From CAIXDN01 sp964482085 (GTDB lineage: Bacteria > Patescibacteriota > Patescibacteriia > 2-12-FULL-60-25), in contig CAYZVS010000004.1 of assembly GCA_964482085.1 (NCBI GenBank), forward strand, positions 24,000-87,999: a stretch of 64,000 nucleotides of DNA. The letters are read 5' to 3'. Shown one piece after another: positions 35,148 to 43,482 of the stretch (its first letter is position 1; each line of letters begins with the position of its first letter). A model generated the notes under the pieces. It was not told the DNA's origin. It saw only the letters and a program-made list of their open reading frames with translations, and did no database searches. Position numbers and translations under genes: made by a program.

Positions 35148-35653
35148 AACGAGGTATCAGAAAGATAGCTTGGCATACTCCGCACAAAGTGACAGGTATA
35201 ACCTCCGGGGTTATTTTGTAAGTAATCCTGATGCTCGGGTTCAGCAAGCGTAAAATTCTTGAACGGCTCAAGCGTCGTAACCACAGGATTAGGCCATCGC
35301 TTTGATTCATTTACGAGTGCAATAAAATCCGTCGCTTCTTTCCTTTGTTGCTCATCACCATAAAAAATAGCGGAGCGATAAGAGCTACCAACGTCATTAC
35401 CTTGCCGATCAAGGGTCGTGGGATCGTGAATAAGAAAAAAGAAATCAAGTATTTTCTTGTAGCTCGTCTGGGTGGGATCAAAGGTGATACGCAGCGCCTC
35501 CGCGTGTCCTGGGTGCTGTTGGTACGTTGGATCTGAATTTTCTCCTCCTGTATAGCCCGTTTCGGTATCCATTACTCCCGGCAATTTACGAAAAAGTGCT
35601 TCCATCCCCCAAAAACATCCCCCTGCGAGAATGGCTGTTTGTATAGCGCTCAT
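35144..35653 (-). CDS. msrA: Peptide methionine sulfoxide reductase MsrA
   Basis: 169 aa. The catalytic motif GGCFWGMEALFRKLPGV is at residues 11-27; ETGYTGG, HAEALRITFDP and HDPTTLDRQGNDVGSSYRSA follow, all diagnostic of MsrA. The C-terminal YTCHFVRSMPSYL supplies a possible resolving Cys. It reduces methionine-S-sulfoxide in proteins. It lies between a membrane-protein gene 19 nt upstream and a 106-aa membrane-protein gene overlapping downstream; no MsrB is seen in the window. No signal peptide, so cytosolic. Confidence 0.95.
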   Translation of the reverse strand: MSAIQTAILAGGCFWGMEALFRKLPGVMDTETGYTGGENSDPTYQQHPGHAEALRITFDPTQTSYKKILDFFFLIHDPTTLDRQGNDVGSSYRSAIFYGDEQQRKEATDFIALVNESKRWPNPVVTTLEPFKNFTLAEPEHQDYLQNNPGGYTCHFVRSMPSYLSDTSL

Positions 35654-35672
35654 AATTTTATCTCTAAAAAAA

Positions 35673-36221
35673 TTATTTTTTAATCCCTAAAATAAACGGG
35701 CGTGCTAGTTGCGTCGCTACCCCAACGACAAAAACGATCGCGAGATAAAGCCCAAGCATCTGAGGTAGGCTAAATGGAACAGATCGTAAGCCACCTAAGA
35801 CCAGAGCACTGATCCACGAGACAACTGAGACAGAACCCGATACGAGCATAAAGCGACTACGCTTTTTAAAAGTAGCGGATCTAGAAATGTTCTTACCCGC
35901 ATGACGCTTCATGTGAGGAATGTGGTAGGTGTGAAAAACAATGCCATTGATCACAATCACACTCACAATGATCATCTTCGTAACAAACTTTACCGATGCA
36001 AGCAGTTCTTCTGGCCGTAACAGAAACATTGCTGCGCCAGAAGCAATAAGAATAACCAAGCCCAACCACACCATAGCACCAGCCGTATTCATTAAACGGA
36101 TCTCATCATGTGACAAGACACGGTCACGCGCTGAACGCAGAAAAAGCGCATCACTCACAAAGGCGCCACCAGCACCAATCGCAACACCAAAGAGATGCGC
36201 TAGCATTAAAATAATACTCAT
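35673..36221 (-). CDS. Integral membrane protein (about five segments)
   Basis: 182 aa. Hydrophobic segments include IILMLAHLFGVAIGAGGAFV, GAMVWLGLVILIASGAAMFL, TKMIIVSVIVINGIVF and LGLYLAIVFVVGVATQL. Conserved-looking His (AHLFG, FHTYHIPHMKRH) resemble CopD/DUF2214-like heme or metal-site membrane proteins, but I cannot assign it securely. An extended -10 box TGCTATGAT lies exactly 6 nt before the ATG. It heads the unit with msrA and the 106-aa protein. A redox role would fit the context. Confidence 0.65.
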   Translation of the reverse strand: MSIILMLAHLFGVAIGAGGAFVSDALFLRSARDRVLSHDEIRLMNTAGAMVWLGLVILIASGAAMFLLRPEELLASVKFVTKMIIVSVIVINGIVFHTYHIPHMKRHAGKNISRSATFKKRSRFMLVSGSVSVVSWISALVLGGLRSVPFSLPQMLGLYLAIVFVVGVATQLARPFILGIKK

Positions 36222-36227
36222 GTGCTT

Positions 36228-36233
36228 ATCATA
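36228..36233 (-). promoter_or_regulatory. -10 box 6 nt before the msrA-unit start
   Basis: On the minus strand TATGAT, preceded by TGC, then aagcac, then the ATG at 36221. Confidence 0.55.
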
Positions 36234-36296
36234 GCATCTCTGCCTATACGGCTCTATAACTGGATAAAGTCCCTAATATAAGTTAGCCTGCTAGAT

Positions 36297-36575
36297 ATGA
36301 GCGATACTCCCCAACCCCACGTTTCAAAAGATCCGATGCATGGCAAAACCCTGCAATCGATTATTGAGTTTCTCGTTGAGACCTATGGCTGGGAGGCTCT
36401 CGGACGACGCATCAAAATAAAATGCTTCACCACCGATCCAAGCGTCAAATCAAGTCTCACCTTCTTGCGCAAAACACCTTGGGCACGCCAAAAAGTAGAG
36501 GTCTACTATCTCGCGACTCTTAAAAACGAGACGCATCCCCTTGATGCAGAGACAATCCCGATGGATCTTGGATAA
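36297..36575 (+). CDS. VF530 (DUF2132) family protein
   Basis: 92 aa. The family core is nearly complete: KDPMHGKTLQSIIEFLVETY followed by GWEALGRRIKIKCF, then DPSVKSSLTFLRKTPWARQK. VF530 is a small helical fold with structural similarity to DNA-binding domains; its role is not established. A Glu/Pro-rich tail of about 20 residues extends beyond the usual domain. The M23 lipoprotein gene starts 7 nt downstream, so they probably share a message. Confidence 0.88.
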   Translation: MSDTPQPHVSKDPMHGKTLQSIIEFLVETYGWEALGRRIKIKCFTTDPSVKSSLTFLRKTPWARQKVEVYYLATLKNETHPLDAETIPMDLG

Positions 36576-36582
36576 GGGCTAT

Positions 36583-37683
36583 ATGAAATATCTTCTTCTT
36601 TTACCACTCACCATTGTACTTTTTGGCGCTGGCTGTTCAAAGACCGAGCTTGCTGTTTTTACAGACAGCGAACAAATTGAGGCTAATCACGTAACAACAA
36701 CGCAGACACCCCCAGCACAAGCAATAGCTTCAGCGGTCACCCTTCCTGTCCTAGAATACGGCCAACGTGTAACGCGTAAAGCTTTTGGCGAATATATTCA
36801 AGATCGTTTTAGCGGATATCATGTTGGTGATGATATTGAATTTAATGATGAAGTATCTATCAATAAAGAGATCCCCGTTGTCGCTATTGCTGATGGCACG
36901 GTTACAAAAGTGAGCCAAACCTCTGGTTATGGTGGGTTAATTACGATCGCTCACGAGATAGATGGGGCCATCGTCCATGCGCTTTACGGTCATCTTGACC
37001 TTAAGTCAGTAACGGTAAATGTAGGAGATCTTGTGACCGCTGGTTCGCATATCGCCAATCTCGGGGATCACGAAAGTGCCGAGACCGACGGTGAGCGTAA
37101 GCACCTTCACTTTGCTCTTTACGAAGGCGGTAGCTCACGTCTCAATGGCTATGTACCCAACGCATCCTCAGTAAACGAATGGATCAACCCAACCGAATTT
37201 TTTATAAAATATAAGCTCATCTGGTCATCATCACGCGTCATCAACCCTACTCAAGAACTCGGTGGCGATATCTTTCCGCTACAATTTAAACTACCCGAAG
37301 GGATGGAGCTCGAATATGTCCCCTCGCTTCAGGCGCTCAATATCTTTACCCGTGATGGATCAGGTACAGCACGCGAACGATCGCAACTATTTGTACGCTT
37401 CTTTGACGCATCCTCTTTTCTGACGCTACCCACAGTAACGATCCACCAAACAACTGATCTTACGGTAGGCGAAGACCTTTATACAGCAAAGCGCTATGAT
37501 ATCGAAAAGAAGCCAGGTGTCGCCACTTTTGTTGACCAGCCAACTTGGCGTAATCAACGTCATATTGTGACAGACTTTCGTTTAAGCGAAGGAAAAGCGC
37601 GATACTTCGTGATCGCTAAAAACCCAACCCTTGATCTTGCGATCTATGAAACGTTTTTATCAAACGTAGAAATATTTCCATAA
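36583..37683 (+). CDS. M23 family metallopeptidase lipoprotein
   Basis: 366 aa from the ATG at 36583 (MKYLLLLPLTIVLFGAGCSK), which gives a lipobox LFGAGC; the frame runs 14 codons further back but without a signal. The M23 (LytM) domain covers about residues 55-205: HVGDD (Zn ligands His and Asp), SGYGGLITIAHE, HALYGHLDL and KHLHFALYEGG. It would be an envelope-tethered endopeptidase acting on peptide cross-links, or a degenerate regulator. The C-terminal 170 residues are unrecognised beta-rich sequence. AAGGG lies just upstream of the ATG. Confidence 0.88.
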   Translation: MKYLLLLPLTIVLFGAGCSKTELAVFTDSEQIEANHVTTTQTPPAQAIASAVTLPVLEYGQRVTRKAFGEYIQDRFSGYHVGDDIEFNDEVSINKEIPVVAIADGTVTKVSQTSGYGGLITIAHEIDGAIVHALYGHLDLKSVTVNVGDLVTAGSHIANLGDHESAETDGERKHLHFALYEGGSSRLNGYVPNASSVNEWINPTEFFIKYKLIWSSSRVINPTQELGGDIFPLQFKLPEGMELEYVPSLQALNIFTRDGSGTARERSQLFVRFFDASSFLTLPTVTIHQTTDLTVGEDLYTAKRYDIEKKPGVATFVDQPTWRNQRHIVTDFRLSEGKARYFVIAKNPTLDLAIYETFLSNVEIFP

Positions 37684-37790
37684 AACGATCATGACAAACG
37701 TCCCCCGCTCACTTCGTCATTGGTTTATCGCGCAATGCTAAGCTTAAAAGTTCTTTGGTCACTAGTGGCCATTGTGACAAGACTTTTACA

Positions 37791-37976
37791 ATGAAATCAG
37801 TTGACGCGATTATTCAAGCTCAAGACGCACACTTAAAGGAGGTTGTCGCCAGTGGTGAAGCCACTCACGAAGAAGCCCTCAAAGACATGCAAGGTCGCTA
37901 GAAGCATCCTATCAAAGCCCTTAGTTGGTATATGGATACAAAGAAAGCATTCGCTGCTTTGCCTGAGCAGAATTAA
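37791..37976 (+). pseudogene. Small gene interrupted by an in-frame TAG
   Basis: ATG at 37791 begins MKSVDAIIQAQDAHLKEVV; after 36 codons comes TAG (37899-37901), then the same frame continues KHPIKALSWYMDTKKAFAAL to a TAA at 37976. Both halves look like coding sequence (charged helix, then an aromatic-rich end), so a 60-residue protein with one amber codon is likelier than two chance pieces. There is no sign elsewhere that TAG is recoded. It lies in the otherwise gene-free 37684-38059 stretch and is followed by a terminator. Family unknown. Confidence 0.5.
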
Positions 37977-37995
37977 CTTCTCCTATGAAGGATTA

Positions 37996-38022
37996 AAAAA
38001 GCTCCTAATATAGGAGCTTTTT
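37996..38022. terminator. Bidirectional terminator before the sortase gene
   Basis: Perfect 12-bp stem AAAAAGCTCCTA-ATA-TAGGAGCTTTTT with T's on both strands; it ends the plus-strand small gene and lies beyond the 3' end of the minus-strand sortase gene. Confidence 0.85.
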
Positions 38023-38059
38023 ATATTTCTGACATGTATTCTTGATATTTAACACCTAC

Positions 38060-38797
38060 CTATCGAACGATATCAGTAAATATCACAAGTCGCTTATTAT
38101 AGCGTTTTTTAATTTTGTCCCAGACGCCCGTGCACGTGACGAGATTAAGATGACTGCCAGTGCCATCAGAAATAAAAACCTCTGGTGCCTGTGCGTTAAA
38201 GTCATAGACACGACTCTCACGAACAACGAATGTAATAGTCTTTCCTAAATCATCCTCAACGGTAACTAAGTCTCCTCTTTTTAGTTTATGCAAATTATCA
38301 AAAACGGCACCTCCTTTAAAACCAATATGTCCATCAATCACGGCGCTACCTGTCTTACCAGGAATCGGCCCATATTTGTACCAACCCGTATCGAATTGAT
38401 TGCTTGGCACATCCATCGCACCTTCTGGTGTAAGGCCCATATAGCGGATAGCCGCACTGATACCAATACTGGGTATCTTGAGACGTATAGGGAGCCCAAT
38501 TCCTACTTGATTGTTCTGTTTTTGGACACGTGCCTGTGCGGTAGGCACCAAGCTAGCATACCGAAGATCCTGACTATCAACAATATTTGTTGCGTACTCG
38601 ACCGCTACGTACGAGAGTATAGCAAGCACCGCAACGATATATAATACAGGAGCAAAAGTCTTCCTAACGAAATTGAAGATATCCTTTATAGAGAGATGCT
38701 CCTTCTTTTTTTGCTTTCTTGAAAAAGTCGAACGAGATTTCGTTCGACTTTTCGTCTGTATTTTTTTACTATTATTTTTCTCGGCTTGGATACGCAT
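38060..38797 (-). CDS. Sortase (class E/F-like)
   Basis: 245 aa. A long basic cytosolic N-terminus (KKIQTKSRTKSRSTFSRKQK) precedes a single membrane anchor near residues 50-70. The catalytic domain shows DVPSNQFDTGWYKYGPIPG, SAVIDGHIGF (catalytic His), LNLVTCTG (catalytic Cys) and RYNKRLVIF (catalytic Arg). It would attach LPXTG proteins to a cell-wall or other amine acceptor. The start overlaps the end of the adjacent LPNTG protein gene by 26 bp, so enzyme and substrate are encoded together. Confidence 0.9.
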   Translation of the reverse strand: MRIQAEKNNSKKIQTKSRTKSRSTFSRKQKKKEHLSIKDIFNFVRKTFAPVLYIVAVLAILSYVAVEYATNIVDSQDLRYASLVPTAQARVQKQNNQVGIGLPIRLKIPSIGISAAIRYMGLTPEGAMDVPSNQFDTGWYKYGPIPGKTGSAVIDGHIGFKGGAVFDNLHKLKRGDLVTVEDDLGKTITFVVRESRVYDFNAQAPEVFISDGTGSHLNLVTCTGVWDKIKKRYNKRLVIFTDIVR

Positions 38798-39911
38798 TTC
38801 GATGAGTTAAAGCGAACAGGATTGTACCTATCACAAACATCCCTGAAAGAAGTACAATCCAGTTAAATGGATTATTGCTTGACCCAGAACCTGTGTTTGG
38901 AAGAGTAGGAATTGGATTTGATGACGGAGCCAAATCTGGCGATACAACAACTTCTGCGAAAGCTTGATCTGAAACGGTTAAACCGTTTGCGTGACCGGTT
39001 GCAGTGGCGGTATTCAACGTCGTCTCTGTCACGTTTTGTTGACATGTATAGTTCCATGTCTCATTCGTTTCAAGCAACGAATTACCATTGTTATCACCAG
39101 AGATAAACGTCACGTTAGTACACTTATCGTCAATAAGCGTTACATTGTCGAGTGATACGGTACCTGGATTAATAACATTGTAGGTATAGGTAACGAGGCC
39201 GCCAACTGATGCTAAGTCAATTGGATCTGCTTTTTTAATAACATGAATCAAAGGGGCGATTGGGGCCCCCTCAACGGTGACAGTAGCTAAAGCGGTATCG
39301 ATAGCTGTTAAACCATTGGCGCGACCTTTAGCAACGGCGGTATTAACCGTTGTTGTTAGGATATTTGTCGTACAAGAATAGGTCCATACCTCATTTGTGC
39401 CGAGTTTCGTATCAGAATTACCATCACCTGAAGTAAACGTGACATTACTACATCTATTATCTGTAACCGTGACGTTTGTTAAAGCGACGGTACCAGGATT
39501 TGAAACCTTGTAGGTATAGGTAACTGAACCACCGTTAAAAGGCAAAGCTAATGGAACAGGTGTTTTTATGATTTGGATTAATGGTGGGACGACCGGTGCG
39601 CCAACAAAAACCTGGGCGATAGCCGTATCAACAGACGCCATACCATTGCCTTCACCACGTGCTGTTGCAAAGTTTACCGTTGTCTTTAAGAGCGTTGTTA
39701 CACAGCTATACCTCCATGCTTCACTCGTCTCTAGCAAACTATTGTTATTACTATCTCCAGAGATGAGCTTTACGTCTGTACATTTATCATCAACGAGCGT
39801 TACCTTATTTAGGGTAATCTGACCAGGATTCGTAACGGTATAATGATAGGTAACCGAACCAGGTCCAGAAGGTAAATTCAAAGGACTCGGAACTTTTCTC
39901 ACATTAATCAA
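38772..39911 (-). CDS. DUF11-repeat, LPNTG-anchored part of a split surface protein
   Basis: 379 codons after the frameshift. Three repeats of about 105 residues, each starting like PPLIQIIKTPVPL and containing GSVTYTYKVSNPGTVALTNV and a conserved DDKCTNVTFISGD, are DUF11/Ig-like stalk domains. The C-terminus is LPNTG (residues 337-341), then a hydrophobic stretch (FNWIVLLSGMFVIGTILFAL) and a basic tail, a canonical sorting signal. It has no start signal of its own: the frame continues the preceding DUF3494 gene after loss of one C in a C-run at 39913-39916. The intact protein would be about 626 aa. Confidence 0.85.
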   Translation of the reverse strand: MINVRKVPSPLNLPSGPGSVTYHYTVTNPGQITLNKVTLVDDKCTDVKLISGDSNNNSLLETSEAWRYSCVTTLLKTTVNFATARGEGNGMASVDTAIAQVFVGAPVVPPLIQIIKTPVPLALPFNGGSVTYTYKVSNPGTVALTNVTVTDNRCSNVTFTSGDGNSDTKLGTNEVWTYSCTTNILTTTVNTAVAKGRANGLTAIDTALATVTVEGAPIAPLIHVIKKADPIDLASVGGLVTYTYNVINPGTVSLDNVTLIDDKCTNVTFISGDNNGNSLLETNETWNYTCQQNVTETTLNTATATGHANGLTVSDQAFAEVVVSPDLAPSSNPIPTLPNTGSGSSNNPFNWIVLLSGMFVIGTILFALTHRNAYPSREK

Positions 39912-40651
39912 AGGGGTACGGTATTTGACGAAGGTGGAGTTGCAGCGACACAGGAGGGAGCCGTAATCGTATCTGTATCAGTCGTGACGGTTCCTCCAAA
40001 GGCGAGAGCTCTTCCGTTCCATGTTGTATTTGCACCTACCGTAATACCTGCGTTAGTAATAATCGTACCAATAAAGGTCGTATTTGCCCCAAGCGTCGCA
40101 GCTGCTGTTGGCGTCCAAAATACGTCACAAGCTGATGCCCCAGCAGCCGAAACTACTGCGCCAGCGGTCGACGTAAGCGCGCCAACAGCTCTAAAAATAT
40201 AGGTTCCGCTACCATTGAGGGTGAGTGGGCCACCAACATTCATAGCGCCAGTACTACAATAAACTCCCGGCGTATAGACACCAACTGGACCATGCGTAAT
40301 ATCAGTAGAAAGATCAATTGCACCAGGCGCAAACGTAAAGGTACAAGGCTGAACAGCAAGAGCAGATAACGCATTGCCTTGATCAATGCCAGCTACCGCG
40401 TATGGTGCACCTGATCCATAGCTTGGATGAACACCGGCTGGAGCAACAGCAGGTCCCGTAGTAAATCCGACACTGCCAGTAATAGTTGTACCTATTACCG
40501 TATTTGTATAGGTATCACTAAGCACGCCAAAGGCTGAGGCTGCGCCAAGAGAAGGCGTTGTTGCAGCTTGTGCAATAGGAGTGGACACAAAAAGCAAAGC
40601 CGTTGCTAATAGATATCCCAACCTTTTGTTAAAGAACAAATCTTTTATCAT
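39908..40651 (-). CDS. DUF3494 (ice-binding-like) N-terminal part of the split surface protein
   Basis: 247 aa ending at a premature stop. The signal peptide is KRLGYLLATALLFVSTPIAQ with cleavage after AQA. The DUF3494 beta-solenoid follows: ASAFGVLSDTYTNT, TGSVGFTTGP, VYTPGVYCSTGAM, YIFRAVGAL and TLGANTTFIGTIIT. DUF3494 includes ice-binding proteins but is also common as a sugar or adhesion module at bacterial surfaces; ice binding cannot be assumed here. The end SSNTVPL runs directly into INVRKVPSPL in the -1 frame, matching the repeat opening VVPPLIQIIKTPVPL. Confidence 0.85.
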   Translation of the reverse strand: MIKDLFFNKRLGYLLATALLFVSTPIAQAATTPSLGAASAFGVLSDTYTNTVIGTTITGSVGFTTGPAVAPAGVHPSYGSGAPYAVAGIDQGNALSALAVQPCTFTFAPGAIDLSTDITHGPVGVYTPGVYCSTGAMNVGGPLTLNGSGTYIFRAVGALTSTAGAVVSAAGASACDVFWTPTAAATLGANTTFIGTIITNAGITVGANTTWNGRALAFGGTVTTDTDTITAPSCVAATPPSSNTVPL

Positions 40652-40762
40652 AGAGACAATCTTCCCGTTAATAGCGGGGACCGAAGGATATAAATAACGA
40701 CCTTACTGTAACTAAATATCATCATACCATAAAATATAGATTCAAGGGTAACCCACAAATTC

Positions 40763-42571
40763 TTACCTCGGCCACTCCAACGGCAACATGCCCGTAAACG
40801 GATACGTACCGAATAGTACATCCGCTACCCCCTCACCTTCGCTACCAGGGAGCCATACGGCTATGATTGCATCCCATTCGGTCGATTCTGGCGGTAGCTC
40901 AAGCGGTCGCCCTGAGACAATTACCACGACAAGCTTTTTACTCGTTGCACGAACGAGGCGAATCGTTTCAAGATCTTCTGTGCTTAGTGATGGATGCGCA
41001 TTGTCGCCCTTACCTTCTGCATAAGGCTCTTCGCCAACGACGGCAATACCAATCGCCGCCTTACCAGACGAGGTGCTAAATGATCCACTAAGGTCATAGT
41101 CAACAACTGTCGAAGATGAAATGCTCATCTTAATCCCATCTAAAATCGTTGTCCCTGGGACCCAGTTGCCATCGATCCCCTGCCACTCGACCGTCCAACC
41201 ACCCATTTGGCGGCCAAGATTGTGCGCGGCAGAACCAGCAACAAGAATACGATCAACACGAGATGAGAGTGGTAGTGTGCGGTTATTATTTTGAAGAGAC
41301 ACTAATGATTTGCGTACGGCTTCACGTGCTAACTCGCGATGCTCTGCAGAGCCTACACTGGCAAGCATGGATCCATCCGCGCTCGCGTTCTCAAACAAGC
41401 CTGCAGCAAACTTTGCACGGAGTATTCTTCTCACCGCATCATCAAGACGTTCGGGAGAAATGTCACCGTTTTGTACTGCGCGCCGAACATAACCCACAAA
41501 CGGTTTATAATCGTAGGGCAACATAACCATGTCCACACCGGCATTCATCGCCGTGACAACGGCATGATACTCACCACCGGGAATTTCATACACACCATAC
41601 CAATCAGAAACGACTATACCGTTAAAACCAAGCTCACCTTTAAGCACGTCCGTAACAAGATAATGGTTCGCCGCTAACTTCAAGCCATCCCAGCTATTGA
41701 GACCGACTAATACTACGGAAGCACCTGCATCAACAGCCGCTCTAAACGGAGGTAAATGCACGCGTCGTAACGTTGCTTCATCTACCGTAGTAATTCCTTG
41801 ATCGATCTTAAAATCCTTGTTACTAGAAGTACCCCAAGCCATCGCCCCCGCACCCATATAGTGCTTGGCTGTAGCGATCACTCTCGTCCCGGACGATGAA
41901 AACGACTGCGTACCATCGACGTAAGCGCGACCCAAGCTTGTAACCATGTCCGTGCTAGATCCAAATGTTTCATACACGCGCCCCCAACGGCTATCCTGAA
42001 CAACATCGAGATCGGGGGAAAAATTCCAATGAATACCAGTGGCGGCCATTTCTTGTGCCGTGGTTTGCGCGACACGATACACAAGATCCGCGTCATGACT
42101 CGCACCCAAACCGATCGCATGCGGAAACACCGTCGCGCCAATGACATTCGAGTGACCATGGATCGCATCGACACCGTACAGCAACGGAATTCCCAAACGC
42201 GTATTCTGTGCACGCTCCTGAAAACTCCGTACCATATCCAACCAAGTGGCTGGCGTATTCGGTGAAGGCACGGCTCCTCCACCACTTAACATCGCGCCGA
42301 TACCATAACGAGTAACGTCATCGAGTACTTTTACGCTATTCTTTTCAACTAATATTAGCTGACCAATTTTTTCCGTTTCTGTCATGCGATTCAATAAATC
42401 CTCGATACGTTGCTCCACAGAAACATCACTCCGACGATAGAGCGCATCAACAGGTACACATGCGGGCGGACATGCTTCAACGAGCAAAACAGTGGGTCGC
42501 TGTATGAAATAAATAACCAACCCGATCACAGTGACAACAAGTGCTATAGCCCCAACTTTTTGAAAAGTCAT
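40763..42571 (-). CDS. Secreted or membrane-anchored GH3 family glycoside hydrolase
   Basis: 602 aa from the ATG at 42571; a TTG three codons earlier is possible. An N-terminal anchor (VGAIALVVTVIGLVIYFI) is followed by a GH3 N-terminal barrel: IGQLILVEKN, GVDAIHGHSNVIGATVFPH, FSPDLDVVQDSRWGRVYETF, VIATAKHYMGAG and the nucleophile region GFNGIVVSDWYGV (Asp). The C-terminal alpha/beta domain (AREAVRKSLVSLQNN, LVVVIVSGRPLEL) is shorter than in many beta-glucosidases. It resembles bacterial beta-glucosidases/exoglucanases; the substrate may be an external glycan or the cell's own polysaccharide. Confidence 0.9.
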   Translation of the reverse strand: MTFQKVGAIALVVTVIGLVIYFIQRPTVLLVEACPPACVPVDALYRRSDVSVEQRIEDLLNRMTETEKIGQLILVEKNSVKVLDDVTRYGIGAMLSGGGAVPSPNTPATWLDMVRSFQERAQNTRLGIPLLYGVDAIHGHSNVIGATVFPHAIGLGASHDADLVYRVAQTTAQEMAATGIHWNFSPDLDVVQDSRWGRVYETFGSSTDMVTSLGRAYVDGTQSFSSSGTRVIATAKHYMGAGAMAWGTSSNKDFKIDQGITTVDEATLRRVHLPPFRAAVDAGASVVLVGLNSWDGLKLAANHYLVTDVLKGELGFNGIVVSDWYGVYEIPGGEYHAVVTAMNAGVDMVMLPYDYKPFVGYVRRAVQNGDISPERLDDAVRRILRAKFAAGLFENASADGSMLASVGSAEHRELAREAVRKSLVSLQNNNRTLPLSSRVDRILVAGSAAHNLGRQMGGWTVEWQGIDGNWVPGTTILDGIKMSISSSTVVDYDLSGSFSTSSGKAAIGIAVVGEEPYAEGKGDNAHPSLSTEDLETIRLVRATSKKLVVVIVSGRPLELPPESTEWDAIIAVWLPGSEGEGVADVLFGTYPFTGMLPLEWPR

Positions 42572-42620
42572 ATTCTGCAATCAGAGTAACACACTTAAAC
42601 ACACCTCTCCTTAACAAAAT

Positions 42621-42640
42621 AACCGCGATATTTCGCGGTT
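42621..42640 (-). terminator. Terminator of the tRNA-Trp gene
   Basis: Perfect 8-bp stem AACCGCGA-TATT-TCGCGGTT, followed on the minus strand by ATTTTGTT, 7 nt after the tRNA CCA end. Confidence 0.75.
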
Positions 42641-42647
42641 AAAATGT

Positions 42648-42721
42648 TGGCAGGGACGGGGGGAATCGAACCCACGCTAAAGGTTTTGGAGACCTTTGTA
42701 CTACCATTATACGACGTCCCT
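42648..42721 (-). tRNA. tRNA-Trp (CCA anticodon)
   Basis: 74 nt with an encoded CCA tail. The acceptor stem AGGGACG pairs perfectly with CGTCCCT; the anticodon stem AAGGT/ACCTT encloses CTCCAAA, giving anticodon CCA. The T-arm has GGTTCGATTCC with one mismatched pair in the stem. A promoter lies upstream and a hairpin downstream, so it is transcribed alone. Confidence 0.93.
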
Positions 42722-42741
42722 AAGCTCTCAATTGCAGCGTA

Positions 42742-42769
42742 AATATAGCCGATCGAGGGGAAAAAGCAA
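42742..42769 (-). promoter_or_regulatory. Promoter of tRNA-Trp
   Basis: On the minus strand TTGCTT, 16-nt spacer, TATATT; the predicted start gives a leader of roughly 14 nt before the mature tRNA. Confidence 0.7.
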
Positions 42770-42786
42770 TAGACCCAAAACATCCG

Positions 42787-42815
42787 TTGACACCAGGCCC
42801 TAGGTACCGTAAACC
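42787..42815 (+). promoter_or_regulatory. Promoter of the HD-domain gene
   Basis: Perfect TTGACA, 17-nt spacer, TAAACC. The AAAGGA ribosome binding site follows, then the ATG at 42839. Confidence 0.7.
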
Positions 42816-42838
42816 TTGAGCACGAAAGGACGGCTTTC

Positions 42839-43426
42839 ATGAACCGCGACGAGTTCTTTCACAAGCTCTCCCCGCGACCAGCTAAAGAGCTAGAGTCGAT
42901 TCAACAAGCCTACTGGTTATCTAAGCACGCACACCGTAAGCAATCACGTGACGGAGGCGAGCGATACTTCGAGCATCCACGACGTGTCGCTCTCCGCGCC
43001 ATCGCAGCCGGTTTTGACTCGACCGAGCAGATCATCATTTGCCTGCTACATGACGTCGTCGAGGACACGGATACGCCACTCACGGTCATCATCACTCTCT
43101 TTGGTGCACAGACATGGGAACGCCTCCTTCTCGTCTCCAAAAAAGTCCCGATTTTTGACCCGTTAACGGGTGAGGTACGAAGGCGCACCAAGAAAGTAAC
43201 CAAAGACTACTTTGCTGCGATCAGCTCCGCTGACATCGTCGTACGACTCGGCAAGATCTTTGATCGTCTCGACAACATGTCGGACATGCGCACCTTCACT
43301 TCTGCACGACGGAAAAGGTATTTGCGAGAAACACGCCGCTACCTCCTTCCAATCGCACGACTCACCGACCTGAATCTCCACGATCAACTACAAAAGCTCT
43401 GCAAGGAGGTTGCACAAGCAATCTGA
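42839..43426 (+). CDS. HD-domain protein, likely (p)ppGpp hydrolase-like
   Basis: 195 aa. The pattern matches the hydrolase half of RelA/SpoT and small alarmone hydrolases: AYWLSKHAHRKQSRDGGERY, FEHPRRVALRAI and LLHDVVEDTDTPLTVI (HD pair), then LFGAQTWERLLLVSKKV and VRLGKIFDRLDNMSDMRTF. There is no synthetase domain. It probably degrades (p)ppGpp or a related nucleotide with Mn2+. It has its own TTGACA promoter, a Shine-Dalgarno and a terminator. Base use is GC-rich compared with flanking genes. Confidence 0.8.
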   Translation: MNRDEFFHKLSPRPAKELESIQQAYWLSKHAHRKQSRDGGERYFEHPRRVALRAIAAGFDSTEQIIICLLHDVVEDTDTPLTVIITLFGAQTWERLLLVSKKVPIFDPLTGEVRRRTKKVTKDYFAAISSADIVVRLGKIFDRLDNMSDMRTFTSARRKRYLRETRRYLLPIARLTDLNLHDQLQKLCKEVAQAI

Positions 43427-43432
43427 TACAAC

Positions 43433-43460
43433 AACGCCCCCAAATCTCTTTGGGGGCGTT
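43433..43460. terminator. Terminator between convergent genes
   Basis: 12-bp stem AACGCCCCCAAA-TCTC-TTTGGGGGCGTT just after the HD-domain gene stop; it also lies downstream of the minus-strand lipoprotein gene. The T-run is weak on both sides. Confidence 0.75.
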
Positions 43461-43482
43461 CGTCATTTTAAATGATATAAGA

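Noticed and set aside
39905..39925. Programmed -1 ribosomal frameshift in the DUF3494/DUF11 gene
   Set aside because: The site A-CCC-CTT-TGA lacks a canonical X-XXY-YYZ slippery heptamer in the zero frame, and loss of one C explains the change fully. Not excluded absolutely, but a base deletion is simpler.
40652..40762. Riboswitch (for example cyclic-di-GMP type) in the DUF3494 gene leader
   Set aside because: The leader has a CCCGC-TATTAA-CGGG-like hairpin but none of the conserved cores I know for c-di-GMP, cobalamin or other classes; I see only a simple stem.
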